Below are positions 7,192 through 14,641 of a stretch of 56,874 bases of DNA, piece after piece. The stretch's first letter is position 1. Each line of letters starts with the position of its first letter. Below the pieces are notes generated by a model. That model did no database searches, was not told the DNA's origin, and worked only from the letters and a program-made list of their open reading frames with translations. This DNA is from DATLGB01 sp035540675 (lineage in GTDB: Bacteria > Actinomycetota > Thermoleophilia > Solirubrobacterales > Solirubrobacteraceae). The stretch covers positions 1 through 56,874 of the forward strand of contig DATLGB010000156.1 in NCBI GenBank assembly GCA_035540675.1. Reading direction: 5' to 3'. The translations under genes were made by a program, and so were the position numbers.

Positions 7192-9163
7192 TGCCGCGGA
7201 TGAGCTCGTGGAAGCGGTCGAAGTCGGCTTCGAGCGTCAGGCGGCCCTGCTTGCCGTACTCCTGCGCGACGCCGCGCACGAGGTGGCGCATCTCGATCTC
7301 GCAGCCCTCGTCGGCCGCCTGGAAGGCGGCGGCCAGCGAGCAGTTGCGGATCGCTCCGCCGGAGAGCTTGAACTGCGTGGCGAGGAAGTCGAGGTCGACG
7401 TCGGCGTGCACCGGCGCCTCCGCCGGCAGCACGAGCTGCCAGATCCGCCGGCGGTCCTCGGCCTCCGGGAACGGGAAGTCGATCACGAAGTCCAGCCGGC
7501 GGACGAAGGCGTCGTCGATGTTGCGCTTGAAGTTGGTCGCGAGGATCACGGCGCCGGGGTAGGCCTCCATGCGCTGCAGCAGGTAGGCGACCTCGATGTT
7601 GGCGTAGCGGTCGTGGGAGTCCGAGACCTCCGAGCGCTTGCCGAACAGCGCGTCGGCCTCGTCGAAGAACAGGATCGCGTTGGATCCGTCGGCGGCGCCG
7701 AAGATGCGCTCGAGGTTCTTCTCGGTCTCCCCGATGTACTTCGAGACGACGGTGGCGAGGTCGACGCGGAAGATCTCGAGCCCCAGCCCGGCGGCCAGCA
7801 CCTGCGCGGCCATGGTCTTGCCCGTCCCGGACTCGCCGGCGAACAGCACCTTCAGGCCCTGCGTGCGCGCGACGGTGCGCTCGTAGCCCCAGTCGGACAG
7901 CACCTGGTCGCGGTGGCGCAGGTAGGCGGAGATCCCCTGCAGCAGCTCGAGCTGGCGGTCGGGCAGCACGAGGTCGCCCCAGCGGAAGCCGGGCGGCAGG
8001 CGCTGCGCGAGCTCGCCCAGCCGCGTCGACGACGCGTGGCGCGCGCCGGCGTCGAGGTCCTCGGGCTCGGGCGTCTCGGCGCCGCGCGCCGTCGCGACGA
8101 TGCGCGCGACCTCGGCGGCGTCGCGCACCTGCTCGATCGACAGCCGGAACTTCGCCGCCACCTCGCGCGGGTCGGCGGCGCCGGCGAAACGCCGCCAGGC
8201 GGCCTCCCGCTCCGGGAAGCCGGGCATCGGGACCTCGACGAGCAGCACGGTCTCCTCGCTGAGCGCCAGCGCCTCCCGGCGCGAGCCGGACACGAGCAGC
8301 ACGCGGGCGTGGTGCGCGCCGATCGCGTGGACGACCCGCGCGCGCTCGGCCGGGTCGACCCCGCCGAGGCCGTCGAAGCACAGCACCCGGCCCTCGAGGG
8401 CCGCGGCGAGCGCGGCGTCCGCGGTCGCCTCCGGCTTCTCGAGCTCGCGCACGTCGGCGATCAGCAGGCCGCGGCCGGCGGCGCTCGCGAGCACGGCCGC
8501 CGCGTCGGGGCCGCACACCACGAGCGGCAGGCGGCTCGGCGTGCCCAGCAGCCGGGCGACCTCCTGGACCGACCCGGCGCGGCCGGCGCCGTCCTCCGGC
8601 GCGTCGTAGCGGCGCAGCGTCGACGGCGGGTCCCCGAAGCCGGCGCCGGCGCCGAGCAGGAAGGCGGCGAGCCGATCGGCGAGCTTGACGGCGCGGTCGG
8701 CCAGCGCCTGTGTCCCGTCGCCGGGGAGCACGCGGACGGCGCCGGCGCGCACGAGGCGACCGGCGGGCCCGAAGCAGCCCAGGACGTCCGCGGCCGTCAC
8801 GCCGTCGCCGGCGAGCAGCTCGCCGCACAGCCGCGGGCTCGCGAGCCGGCGGGTCACGTCGTCGTGCAGGTACGCGTAGAGGCGGCCGTAGCGCGGGTCG
8901 AGCTCCGGCGCGGCGCACACGCCGGCGACCGCGGTGTCGAGCGCGTCGAGCCCGAGCCGGGTGGCGGCGTCGGCGAGGCGGCCGTCGATCCCGGCCGCGC
9001 CGGAGCCGCCCGCGAGCGCGAGCGCCTGCTCGTCGGATATGTACAGGCCGCGGAGCGGGTCGGCCGGGTTCGGATCCCCCTTGACCGCCTCCTCGACCGC
9101 GGCGCGCAGCCGGGCGTCGAGGAAGGCGAAGGAGATCGCGGGCGGCTCAGGCGACGACGGCAT
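7175..9163 (-). CDS. eCIS-associated AAA+ ATPase (Pvc15/Afp15-like)
   Basis: A 662-residue protein. The first about 400 residues are a divergent, possibly degenerate ATPase-like region (LVVCGPDAAAVL, RVLCFDGLGGVD). The C-terminal AAA+ module has Walker A GESGTGKT (residues 443-450), VSKYIGETEKNLERIF, Walker B ILFFDEADALFG (about 496-507), the second-region sensor ATNFKRNIDDAFVRRLDF with arginine finger residues, and a lid with LSGGAIRN. Such ATPases are a fixed part of eCIS loci and are needed for particle assembly. Start ATG 9163 lies within the last 17 bases of the DUF4157 gene; its own last 17 bases contain the AAC(3) start. Cytoplasmic. Confidence 0.9.
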   Translation of the reverse strand: MPSSPEPPAISFAFLDARLRAAVEEAVKGDPNPADPLRGLYISDEQALALAGGSGAAGIDGRLADAATRLGLDALDTAVAGVCAAPELDPRYGRLYAYLHDDVTRRLASPRLCGELLAGDGVTAADVLGCFGPAGRLVRAGAVRVLPGDGTQALADRAVKLADRLAAFLLGAGAGFGDPPSTLRRYDAPEDGAGRAGSVQEVARLLGTPSRLPLVVCGPDAAAVLASAAGRGLLIADVRELEKPEATADAALAAALEGRVLCFDGLGGVDPAERARVVHAIGAHHARVLLVSGSRREALALSEETVLLVEVPMPGFPEREAAWRRFAGAADPREVAAKFRLSIEQVRDAAEVARIVATARGAETPEPEDLDAGARHASSTRLGELAQRLPPGFRWGDLVLPDRQLELLQGISAYLRHRDQVLSDWGYERTVARTQGLKVLFAGESGTGKTMAAQVLAAGLGLEIFRVDLATVVSKYIGETEKNLERIFGAADGSNAILFFDEADALFGKRSEVSDSHDRYANIEVAYLLQRMEAYPGAVILATNFKRNIDDAFVRRLDFVIDFPFPEAEDRRRIWQLVLPAEAPVHADVDLDFLATQFKLSGGAIRNCSLAAAFQAADEGCEIEMRHLVRGVAQEYGKQGRLTLEADFDRFHELIRGNGRGD

Positions 9164-9713
9164 GCGACGCCGCGTCGGCTTCCCGCTCGAACGGGTCGCC
9201 CGGCGTGGAGACCTGCAGCGAGCCGGTGTTGGGCGCGCCGCGTTGCTGGACGACGTGGGCGGCCTCGTGCGCCGCCAGCTCGACTCCCGCCGGCGTGTGC
9301 GGCTGCCACTCGCCGTCGCCGAAGAAGATGTCGTTGCCGACGGTGAAGGCGCGGGCGGCGACCGCGCGGCTGAGCATGGCGGCCTCCGGGCCCGTGTGCA
9401 CGCGCGCGTCGGACAGGTCGCCGTGCGTCGGCTCGAGCCTGCGCGCCAGTGCCGCCGGCAGCGGGCTGCCGCCCCCGCTCATCGTGGAGATCGCCTGCGT
9501 CACGTCCGGGTGGACGGCCCCGTCGGCGAGGATGCCCTCCCCGTCGGCCATGCGCGCGACGACCTGCGACAGGCTGCGGTTGCCGATCCCGCCCGCCAGG
9601 CGCGCGAGCGGCGACGGCGCCGGCGCCGTCTGCGCGGCGGGCGGCTCGGGCGAGCGATGGTGCCCCGCGTGCTCCCGCAGCTCTGCCTCGACCGCGTCCA
9701 CGCCGCCGAGCAT
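9147..9713 (-). CDS. DUF4157 (eCIS-associated metallopeptidase-like) protein
   Basis: A 188-residue protein. The DUF4157 core has LDARVHTG-type sequence (DLSDARVHTGPEAAMLSRAVAARAFTVG), then HEAAHVVQQRG with the zinc-peptidase HExxH pattern at residues 149-153, and a downstream EREAD that could give the third ligand. DUF4157 is strongly associated with eCIS loci, usually at the N-terminus of larger toxin or cargo proteins; here it is nearly alone, after a Pro-rich N-terminal 40 residues. ATG 9713 is chosen because upstream in-frame codons run antisense through the CBS gene. It heads the overlapping DUF4157-ATPase-AAC(3) run. Confidence 0.85.
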   Translation of the reverse strand: MLGGVDAVEAELREHAGHHRSPEPPAAQTAPAPSPLARLAGGIGNRSLSQVVARMADGEGILADGAVHPDVTQAISTMSGGGSPLPAALARRLEPTHGDLSDARVHTGPEAAMLSRAVAARAFTVGNDIFFGDGEWQPHTPAGVELAAHEAAHVVQQRGAPNTGSLQVSTPGDPFEREADAASHAVVA

Positions 9714-9803
9714 ACGCCCGGCCGCGGCGCCGATGCAAGTCGCGTTCGGAGGCGCCGGAGGGCGGGCAGCCCCGTCAAGAGGCAAACGAGTCAGAGGAGG
9801 CAC

Positions 9804-10226
9804 ATGCCAGCCCAGAAGGTCAACGAGGTCATGACCCACGACCCGCGGACGGTGGACTCCGGCGCGCCGCTCGTCGAGGCCGCCCGTGAGATGAAGGAAG
9901 CGGACGCCGGCGCGATCCTGGTCGCCGACGACGGCCGCTTCAAGGGCCTCGTCACCGATCGCGACATCGTCGTGCGCGCGATCGCCGAGGGCAAGGACCC
10001 GAAGAGCACGACGGTCGGCGAGATCTGCACGAGCGCCGCGCAGACGCTGACGCCGGACTCGAGCGTGGAGGACGCGATCCGGCTCATGCGCGAGCACGCG
10101 ATCCGGCGCATCCCGGTGGTGCAGGACGGCCGCCCGGTCGGCATCGTCGCCATCGGCGACCTCGCGATCGAGCGCGACGAGGACTCGGCGCTCGCGGACA
10201 TCTCCGCCGCGCGCGGGAACAACTAG
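9804..10226 (+). CDS. Tandem CBS-domain protein
   Basis: A 140-residue protein made of two CBS motifs. The first (about residues 5-65) has VNEVMTHDPRTVDSGAPLVEAAREM and GLVTDRDIVVRAIAEG. The second (about 70-128) has LTPDSSVEDAIRLMREHAIRRIPVVQDGRPVGIVAIGDLA. Such pairs form a Bateman module binding adenosyl nucleotides, usually as an energy or redox sensor; the partner is not obvious here. A strong AGAGGAGG site lies 4 bases before ATG 9804. Divergent from the DUF4157 run and followed by a hairpin, so apparently monocistronic. Cytoplasmic. Confidence 0.9.
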   Translation: MPAQKVNEVMTHDPRTVDSGAPLVEAAREMKEADAGAILVADDGRFKGLVTDRDIVVRAIAEGKDPKSTTVGEICTSAAQTLTPDSSVEDAIRLMREHAIRRIPVVQDGRPVGIVAIGDLAIERDEDSALADISAARGNN

Positions 10227-10229
10227 CCC

Positions 10230-10266
10230 GGCGCCGGCGCCGGCGCCCGCGCGGGGCGCCGGCGCC
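10230..10266 (+). terminator. GC hairpin after the CBS gene
   Basis: GGCGCCGGCGCC at 10230-10241 pairs with an identical self-complementary copy at 10255-10266, 3 bases after the stop. No U-tract follows, so this is a probable rather than textbook terminator. Confidence 0.5.
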
Positions 10267-10290
10267 CGGCGTCGCCATAGAGGCCTCAAG

Positions 10291-10308
10291 AGGTGCGACG
10301 TCCGACCT
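10291..10308. promoter_or_regulatory. Operator-like dyad upstream of parA
   Basis: AGGTGCGACGTCCGACCT is a perfect dyad of the form AGGTnnGAC/GTCnnACCT. It lies in the 188-base gap 10227-10414, about 107 bases before the parA start. It could be an operator or a partition-type binding site. The rest of this gap shows a local TTCG-capped hairpin (about 10328-10345) but no recognised riboswitch. Confidence 0.35.
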
Positions 10309-10414
10309 ACACCCGCGCGCGGGCGACGGCGGCGCTTCGGCGCCGGAAGGAATCTCGCCGCCCCACCCGAAAGACGCTCCCGATGGAGTCCCCCTTCCAG
10401 CATCGGAGCGACTT

Positions 10415-11179
10415 GTGAGCACGGCGAAGGTCATCGCGTTCGCCAACCAGAAGGGCGGCGTCGCGAAGACGACCACCACGCTGAACCTCGCGGCGGCCTT
10501 CGCGGAGGAGGGCCACCGCGTCCTGTGCATCGACATGGACCCGCAGGGCAACCTGACCATGTCGCAGGGCATCGATCCCGACTCGCTCGAGCAGTCGATG
10601 TACGACGTCCTCGTGCACGACCTGTCGATCCGGGAGGTGATCCGGCGGCGCGAGATCGACGTCGCCTGCGCCTCGATCGACCTCGCCGGAGCCGAGATGG
10701 CGCTGTCGATGAAGATCGGTCGCGAGCGCGTCCTGGAGAAGGCGCTGCGCGCGATTCGGGACGACTACGACTTCGTGTGCATCGATACGCCGCCGTCCCT
10801 GGGACTATTGACCATCAACGCGCTCACTGCCGCGGACAAGGTGATCGTCCCCGTGCAGTGCGAGTATCTCTCGATGCGTGGTCTGATCCAGCTCACGAAC
10901 ACCCTCTCGATGATCCGCGAGAACCTCAATCCGAACGTCGACATCGAGGGCATCCTCCCGACGCTCGTGGACTCGCGGACGCTGCACGCCAAGGAGGCGA
11001 TCGAGATCCTCGAGGAGAACTTCGGGGACCGGGTGTTCGCGTCGCGGATCAAGAAGACGGTCAGGTTCGCGGAGGCTCCCGTGAAGGGGATGTCGGTGCT
11101 CAAGTACGACCCGAAGGGCACGGCAGCCGACGCCTATCGCCAGTTGGCGAAGGAGGTTCTCTCGAATGGCAGGCCATAA
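10415..11179 (+). CDS. parA: ParA/Soj-family ATPase
   Basis: A 254-residue ParA/MinD-superfamily ATPase. The deviant Walker A is NQKGGVAKTTTTLNLA (residues about 11-26). CIDMDPQGNLT is the Walker A' aspartate strand, and DFVCIDTPPSLGLLTINAL is Walker B. The C-terminus (GMSVLKYDPKGTAADAYRQLAKEVL) is the typical Soj ending. No ParB follows; instead the FtsZ gene starts 14 bases before this gene stops. ParA proteins form ATP-dependent dimers on DNA or membranes to place chromosomes, plasmids or division proteins. Coupling to FtsZ makes a Z-ring positioning role (in the manner of PomZ or MipZ) a plausible inference. Confidence 0.93.
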   Translation: MSTAKVIAFANQKGGVAKTTTTLNLAAAFAEEGHRVLCIDMDPQGNLTMSQGIDPDSLEQSMYDVLVHDLSIREVIRRREIDVACASIDLAGAEMALSMKIGRERVLEKALRAIRDDYDFVCIDTPPSLGLLTINALTAADKVIVPVQCEYLSMRGLIQLTNTLSMIRENLNPNVDIEGILPTLVDSRTLHAKEAIEILEENFGDRVFASRIKKTVRFAEAPVKGMSVLKYDPKGTAADAYRQLAKEVLSNGRP

Positions 11180-12587
11180 GCGGGCGAGCATGCGCGAGGG
11201 GCCGCTGGCCGCGCTGTTCCGCAAGACGGAGACGGACGGCCTCGAGCCGGCGGCCGCCGGCGAGCCCGCGCCTGCGTCGGCCGAGCCCGCGCCCGGCGCG
11301 CCGATGGGCGCGCACCCGGAGCCCGCCACGCCCGCGCCCGCGGAGCCGCGCGTCGTCTCCGAGCCGGCGCCGGAGCGCCGGCCGCCCACGCCGCAGGAGC
11401 GGCTGCGGGCCGCCTTCTCCTCGGACATCCCCGACGACGTCCTGCAGGCGCCCGCGCCCGCTCCCTCCGACCCGTACGCCCGCTCGTCGCAGCCGGCGAT
11501 GTACGGCGCGCCCATGCCGTCCGGGCAGCCCGTGCTGCGCGTGGTCGGCGTCGGCGGCGCCGGCGTCAACGCGGTCAACCGGATGGTCGAGGCGCAGGTC
11601 GCCGGCGTGGACTTCCTCGCGCTCAACACCGACCTGCAGTCGCTGCAGCAGTCGGCGGCCGACACGACGCTGCACATCGGCTCCGACGTCACGCGCGGCC
11701 TCGGGTCGGGCTCCAACCCGGACCTCGGGCGCCAGGCCGCGATGGAGGACTACGACAAGATCAAGGCCGCGCTGCGCGGGTCGGACATGGTGTTCATCAC
11801 CGCCGGCTCGGGCGGCGGGACCGGCACGGGCGCGGCACCGGTCGTGGCGCGGATCGCCCGCGAGCTCGACGCGCTGACCGTCGGCATCGTCACGAAGCCG
11901 TTCGGCTTCGAGGGCAGCCGCCGGATGCAGCAGGCCGAGATCGGGGTGGAGGCGCTCGCCGACGAGGTCGACACGCTGATCGTCGTCCCCAACAACCGGC
12001 TGCTGTCCGTGCTGGACAAGCAGACGTCGATGGTGGAGGCGTTCCGCGTCGCCGACGACGTCCTGCGCCAGGGCGTGCAGGGCATCTCGGACCTGATCAC
12101 CCTGCCGGGCCTCATCAACCTCGACTTCGCGGACGTGCGCACGATCATGTCCGAGGCCGGCAGCGCGCTGCTCGGCATCGGCATGGGCACGGGCGACAAG
12201 CGCGCGCTCGAGGCGGCCCAGCAGGCCGTGTCCTCGCCGCTGCTGGAGACGAGCGTCGAGGGCGCGCGCTCGATCCTGCTGTCGATCACGGGCGGCAGCG
12301 ACCTGTCGCTGTGGGAGGTCAACGAGGCGGCCAAGGCGGTCCAGGAGGCCGCCCACCCGGACGCCAACATCATCTTCGGCGCCATGGTCGACGAGAACCT
12401 CGGCGAGGAGCAGGTCTGGATCACCGTCGTTGCCACCGGCTTCGGCGACCAGCGCACACCGCGCCGCGACACCTCGCTGCTGCGCGAGCCGGTCGGCGAG
12501 CCGCGCGTGCGGCGGGCGCCGCAGCCCGTCCGCAGCGGCCGCGGGCTGTCGGACGTCGACGTCCCCGAGTTCATCCCTCGCTACTGA
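11166..12587 (+). CDS. ftsZ: FtsZ with long N-terminal extension
   Basis: A 473-residue tubulin-like GTPase. The FtsZ core starts near residue 122 (LRVVGVGGAGVNAVNRM), with GLGSGSNP (T3), GSGGGTGTGAAP (T4 signature, GGGTGTG at 216-222) and INLDFADVRTIM (T7 catalytic loop, N318). The C-terminus ends in DVDVPEFIPRY, a good FtsZ/SepF/FtsA-binding peptide after a short linker of about 35 residues. The unusual part is residues 1-121: a charged head MAGHKRASMREGPLAALFRK, a Pro/Ala-rich linker, and an amphipathic piece PQERLRAAFSSDIPDDVLQA. Start ATG 11166 overlaps parA. No other cell-division gene is adjacent, so this may be a second FtsZ. Confidence 0.93.
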   Translation: MAGHKRASMREGPLAALFRKTETDGLEPAAAGEPAPASAEPAPGAPMGAHPEPATPAPAEPRVVSEPAPERRPPTPQERLRAAFSSDIPDDVLQAPAPAPSDPYARSSQPAMYGAPMPSGQPVLRVVGVGGAGVNAVNRMVEAQVAGVDFLALNTDLQSLQQSAADTTLHIGSDVTRGLGSGSNPDLGRQAAMEDYDKIKAALRGSDMVFITAGSGGGTGTGAAPVVARIARELDALTVGIVTKPFGFEGSRRMQQAEIGVEALADEVDTLIVVPNNRLLSVLDKQTSMVEAFRVADDVLRQGVQGISDLITLPGLINLDFADVRTIMSEAGSALLGIGMGTGDKRALEAAQQAVSSPLLETSVEGARSILLSITGGSDLSLWEVNEAAKAVQEAAHPDANIIFGAMVDENLGEEQVWITVVATGFGDQRTPRRDTSLLREPVGEPRVRRAPQPVRSGRGLSDVDVPEFIPRY

Positions 12588-12594
12588 CAGCCGG

Positions 12595-12621
12595 CCCCCG
12601 CCCGCGCAGCGCGGGCGGGGG
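12595..12621 (+). terminator. Terminator hairpin after ftsZ
   Basis: An 11-bp perfect stem, CCCCCGCCCGC (12595-12605) with GCGGGCGGGGG (12611-12621), and a 5-base loop, 8 bases after the ftsZ stop. The following TCGCTGTTG is only weakly T-rich. Confidence 0.65.
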
Positions 12622-12641
12622 TCGCTGTTGAATGCCACGCC

Positions 12642-14081
12642 ATGCGAGGCGTCGTCGCCGCCGGACACCCGCTGACCGCCGAGGCCGGCGCCGGCGCGCA
12701 GCGCGCCGGCGGCAACGCCGTGGACGCCGCGCTCGCGGCGATGATGGCCGCGTTCGCCGCCGAGCCGCTGCTGACCGGCCTGGGCTCAGGCGGCTACATG
12801 CTGGTGGGGACGCCGGACGGGCGCGACGTCGTCCTGGACTTCTTCGTCGAGGCGCCCGGCCGCGGCGAGCCGCCGCCGCAGCGGGCGGACCTGCAGCCGG
12901 TCGACGTGTTGTTCGGTGACGTGATCCAGTGCTTCAACGGCGGCGCCGCCGCCAACGGCGTCTACGGCACGCCCTCCGGTATCTGCACCGCGCACGCGCG
13001 CTTCGCGCGGCTGCCGCTGCCCGCGCTCGCCGCGGCCGGCATCCGCCTGGCGCGCGAGGGCGTGCGGGTCTCGGCCATGCAGGCGTACGTGCTCGAGATC
13101 CTCGACGGCCTCGTGGCGCTGACGCCGGAGGGAGCGGAGACCTTCCGCATCGGAGGCCGCCCCGCGCGCGAGGGCGAGCTGCTGGCGCTGCCCGAGCTGG
13201 CCGACGGGATCGAGCGGCTGGCCGCCGACGGCGCGGCGCCCTTCTACACCGGTGACGTCGCGGCGCGCGTCGTCGAGTGGGTGCGCGAGCGCGGCGGGCT
13301 GCTGAGCGGCGAGGACCTGGCGGCCTACGAGACGATCGAGCGCGAGCCGCTCCGGGTCTCGTACCGCGGGCGCACCGTCGTCCTCAACCCGCCGGCGTCG
13401 GCCGGCGGGGTGCTGATCGCGTCGACGCTCGCCGAGCTCGACGCCGAGCCGGGGCCGCCGGCGCTGGAGGCGCTCGTCGCGGCGATGCAGCGGGCCAACG
13501 CCCGCCGCACGCCCGAGTTCCTCGAGAACCTCTCGCTCGGCAACACGACCCACGTGAGCGTGCTCGACGCGGAGGGGTGGGCGTGCTCGGTGACGGTGTC
13601 CAACGGGGCCGCCTCGGGCGTCGTGGTCCCCGGCACCGGGATCCACCTCAACAACATGCTCGGCGAGGAGGACCTCAACCCGCTGGGCTTCTTCCGCCAC
13701 CCGCCCGGCCGGCGCCTGCCGTCGATGATGGCGCCGACGCTCGTGCGCCGCGACGGCGACGTCGAGCTCGTGGTCGGATCGGCGGGTTCCAACCGGATCC
13801 GCTCGGCGATCCTGCAGGTCATCTCGGGCGCCGTGGACCGCGGGCTCGACGCGGCGGGGGCGGTCGCCGCACCGCGCGTGCACTGGGAGGCCGGCGTGCT
13901 GTACGCCGAGCCCGGGATCGACGTGGACGCCCTGGAGGCGGCGGGGCGGGAGGTGGTCCGCTTCCGCGACCTCAACCTGTTCTTCGGCGGCGCGCAGGTC
14001 GTGCAGCGCCGGCCGGACGGGTCGCTGTCGGGCGCCGGCGACCCGCGCCGCGGCGGCGCCGCGGTCAGCGTCGAAGCGTGA
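12642..14081 (+). CDS. Gamma-glutamyltransferase family protein
   Basis: A 479-residue Ntn-hydrolase of the gamma-glutamyltranspeptidase family. The N-terminal GVVAAGHPLTAEAGAGAQRAGGNAVDAALAA is the family opening. The putative nucleophile/autocleavage threonine is T302 in SLGNTTHVSVLD, followed by GVVVPGTGIHLNNMLGEEDLNP and RLPSMMAPTLV. Classical enzymes cleave glutathione and transfer gamma-glutamyl groups in the periplasm. This one is shorter than typical exported forms (about 550-580) and has no signal peptide, so a cytoplasmic amidohydrolase role is likely; the substrate is not predictable. ATG 12642 lies just after the ftsZ terminator. Its 3' end overlaps the convergent TusA-like gene by 17 bases. 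Confidence 0.87.
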   Translation: MRGVVAAGHPLTAEAGAGAQRAGGNAVDAALAAMMAAFAAEPLLTGLGSGGYMLVGTPDGRDVVLDFFVEAPGRGEPPPQRADLQPVDVLFGDVIQCFNGGAAANGVYGTPSGICTAHARFARLPLPALAAAGIRLAREGVRVSAMQAYVLEILDGLVALTPEGAETFRIGGRPAREGELLALPELADGIERLAADGAAPFYTGDVAARVVEWVRERGGLLSGEDLAAYETIEREPLRVSYRGRTVVLNPPASAGGVLIASTLAELDAEPGPPALEALVAAMQRANARRTPEFLENLSLGNTTHVSVLDAEGWACSVTVSNGAASGVVVPGTGIHLNNMLGEEDLNPLGFFRHPPGRRLPSMMAPTLVRRDGDVELVVGSAGSNRIRSAILQVISGAVDRGLDAAGAVAAPRVHWEAGVLYAEPGIDVDALEAAGREVVRFRDLNLFFGGAQVVQRRPDGSLSGAGDPRRGGAAVSVEA

Positions 14082-14280
14082 CCCGCCAGCCGCCGGGCTC
14101 GGGCTCGACGTCGACGCGCAGCCCGTTGTCGGCGGCCAGGGCACCGAGGTCGACCGGCGCCTCCGGGTCGGTGGTCAGCACCACGAGGAGGTCTCCGCCG
14201 CCCAGCTCCGGCAGCGCGGCACGGGCGCGCACGAGCGGGATCGGGCAGCGCAGGCCGCGGACGTCGAGCACGCGCTCCAT
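14065..14280 (-). CDS. TusA/SirA-like sulfur carrier
   Basis: A 71-residue protein with RVLDVRGLRCPIPLVRARAAL, containing the conserved Cys in the CPxP motif of TusA-family sulfur carriers. The rest follows the short alpha/beta fold (GDLLVVLTTDPEAPVDLGALA). ATG 14280 is preferred over the in-frame start at 14307 because the family begins just before the VLDVRGL strand and because it avoids running into the divergent DsrE-like gene. TusA proteins carry persulfide in sulfur-relay, tRNA thiolation or molybdopterin pathways. The divergent DsrE-like neighbour supports a sulfur-transfer role. Confidence 0.83.
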   Translation of the reverse strand: MERVLDVRGLRCPIPLVRARAALPELGGGDLLVVLTTDPEAPVDLGALAADNGLRVDVEPEPGGWRVTLRR

Positions 14281-14293
14281 AAGCTCCACGGTA

Positions 14294-14641
14294 ATGCTGG
14301 CGGCCATCCTCGAGTCCGGCGAGCCCGAACGGCTCTACACGGCGCTGTCCCTGCTCGTCTCGACCGCGGTCGAGGGCGAGGCCGCGCGCGGCCTCGTGTC
14401 CTTCGGTGCCCTGCCCGTCCTGCTCGCCGACGCCGCGCCCGGCGAGGACGCGTTCGCGCGCACGCTCGTCGAGCTCAGGCGGACCGCGGCCGAGCTGCCG
14501 GACTGCCGCCTGTGGGCGTGCGCCGCCGCGGTGGAGACCACGGGCGCCGACCGCGATGCCGTCGAGGCGCGCCTCGACGGCGTGATGTCGACCCCGCGCT
14601 TCCTGCGCGAGACGGCCGGCGCGCGGCTGGTGGTCGTGTGA
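14294..14641 (+). CDS. DsrE/DsrF-like family protein
   Basis: A 115-residue protein resembling the DsrE/F fold: MLAAILESGEPERLYTALSLLVSTAVEGEAARGLVSFG matches the nucleotide-like first half, and CRLWACAAAVETTGADRD the second, with a cysteine (ACAAAVE) near the position of the conserved DsrE cysteine. These proteins accept or donate persulfide or act as peroxiredoxin-like partners of TusA. Start ATG 14294 is 13 bases from the divergent TusA-like start. The stop overlaps the GTG of the next gene. The shared divergent region suggests co-regulation. No nearby dsr, sox or tus enzyme identifies the pathway. Confidence 0.75.
   Translation: MLAAILESGEPERLYTALSLLVSTAVEGEAARGLVSFGALPVLLADAAPGEDAFARTLVELRRTAAELPDCRLWACAAAVETTGADRDAVEARLDGVMSTPRFLRETAGARLVVV

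Noticed and set aside
9714..10403. Upstream extension of the DUF4157 gene across the CBS gene
   Set aside because: The extra codons are antisense to a clear CBS-domain protein and show no DUF4157 similarity; ATG 9713 gives a sensible protein.
10276..10414. Possible riboswitch before parA
   Set aside because: Local hairpins and a TTCG loop are present, but the sequence matches no riboswitch consensus I know; left as a leader with one dyad.
11166..12587. FtsZ-like gene as a plasmid TubZ/ParA partition module
   Set aside because: The T3, T4 and T7 loops and the C-terminal DVPEFIPRY peptide are those of cell-division FtsZ, and the surroundings are chromosomal.
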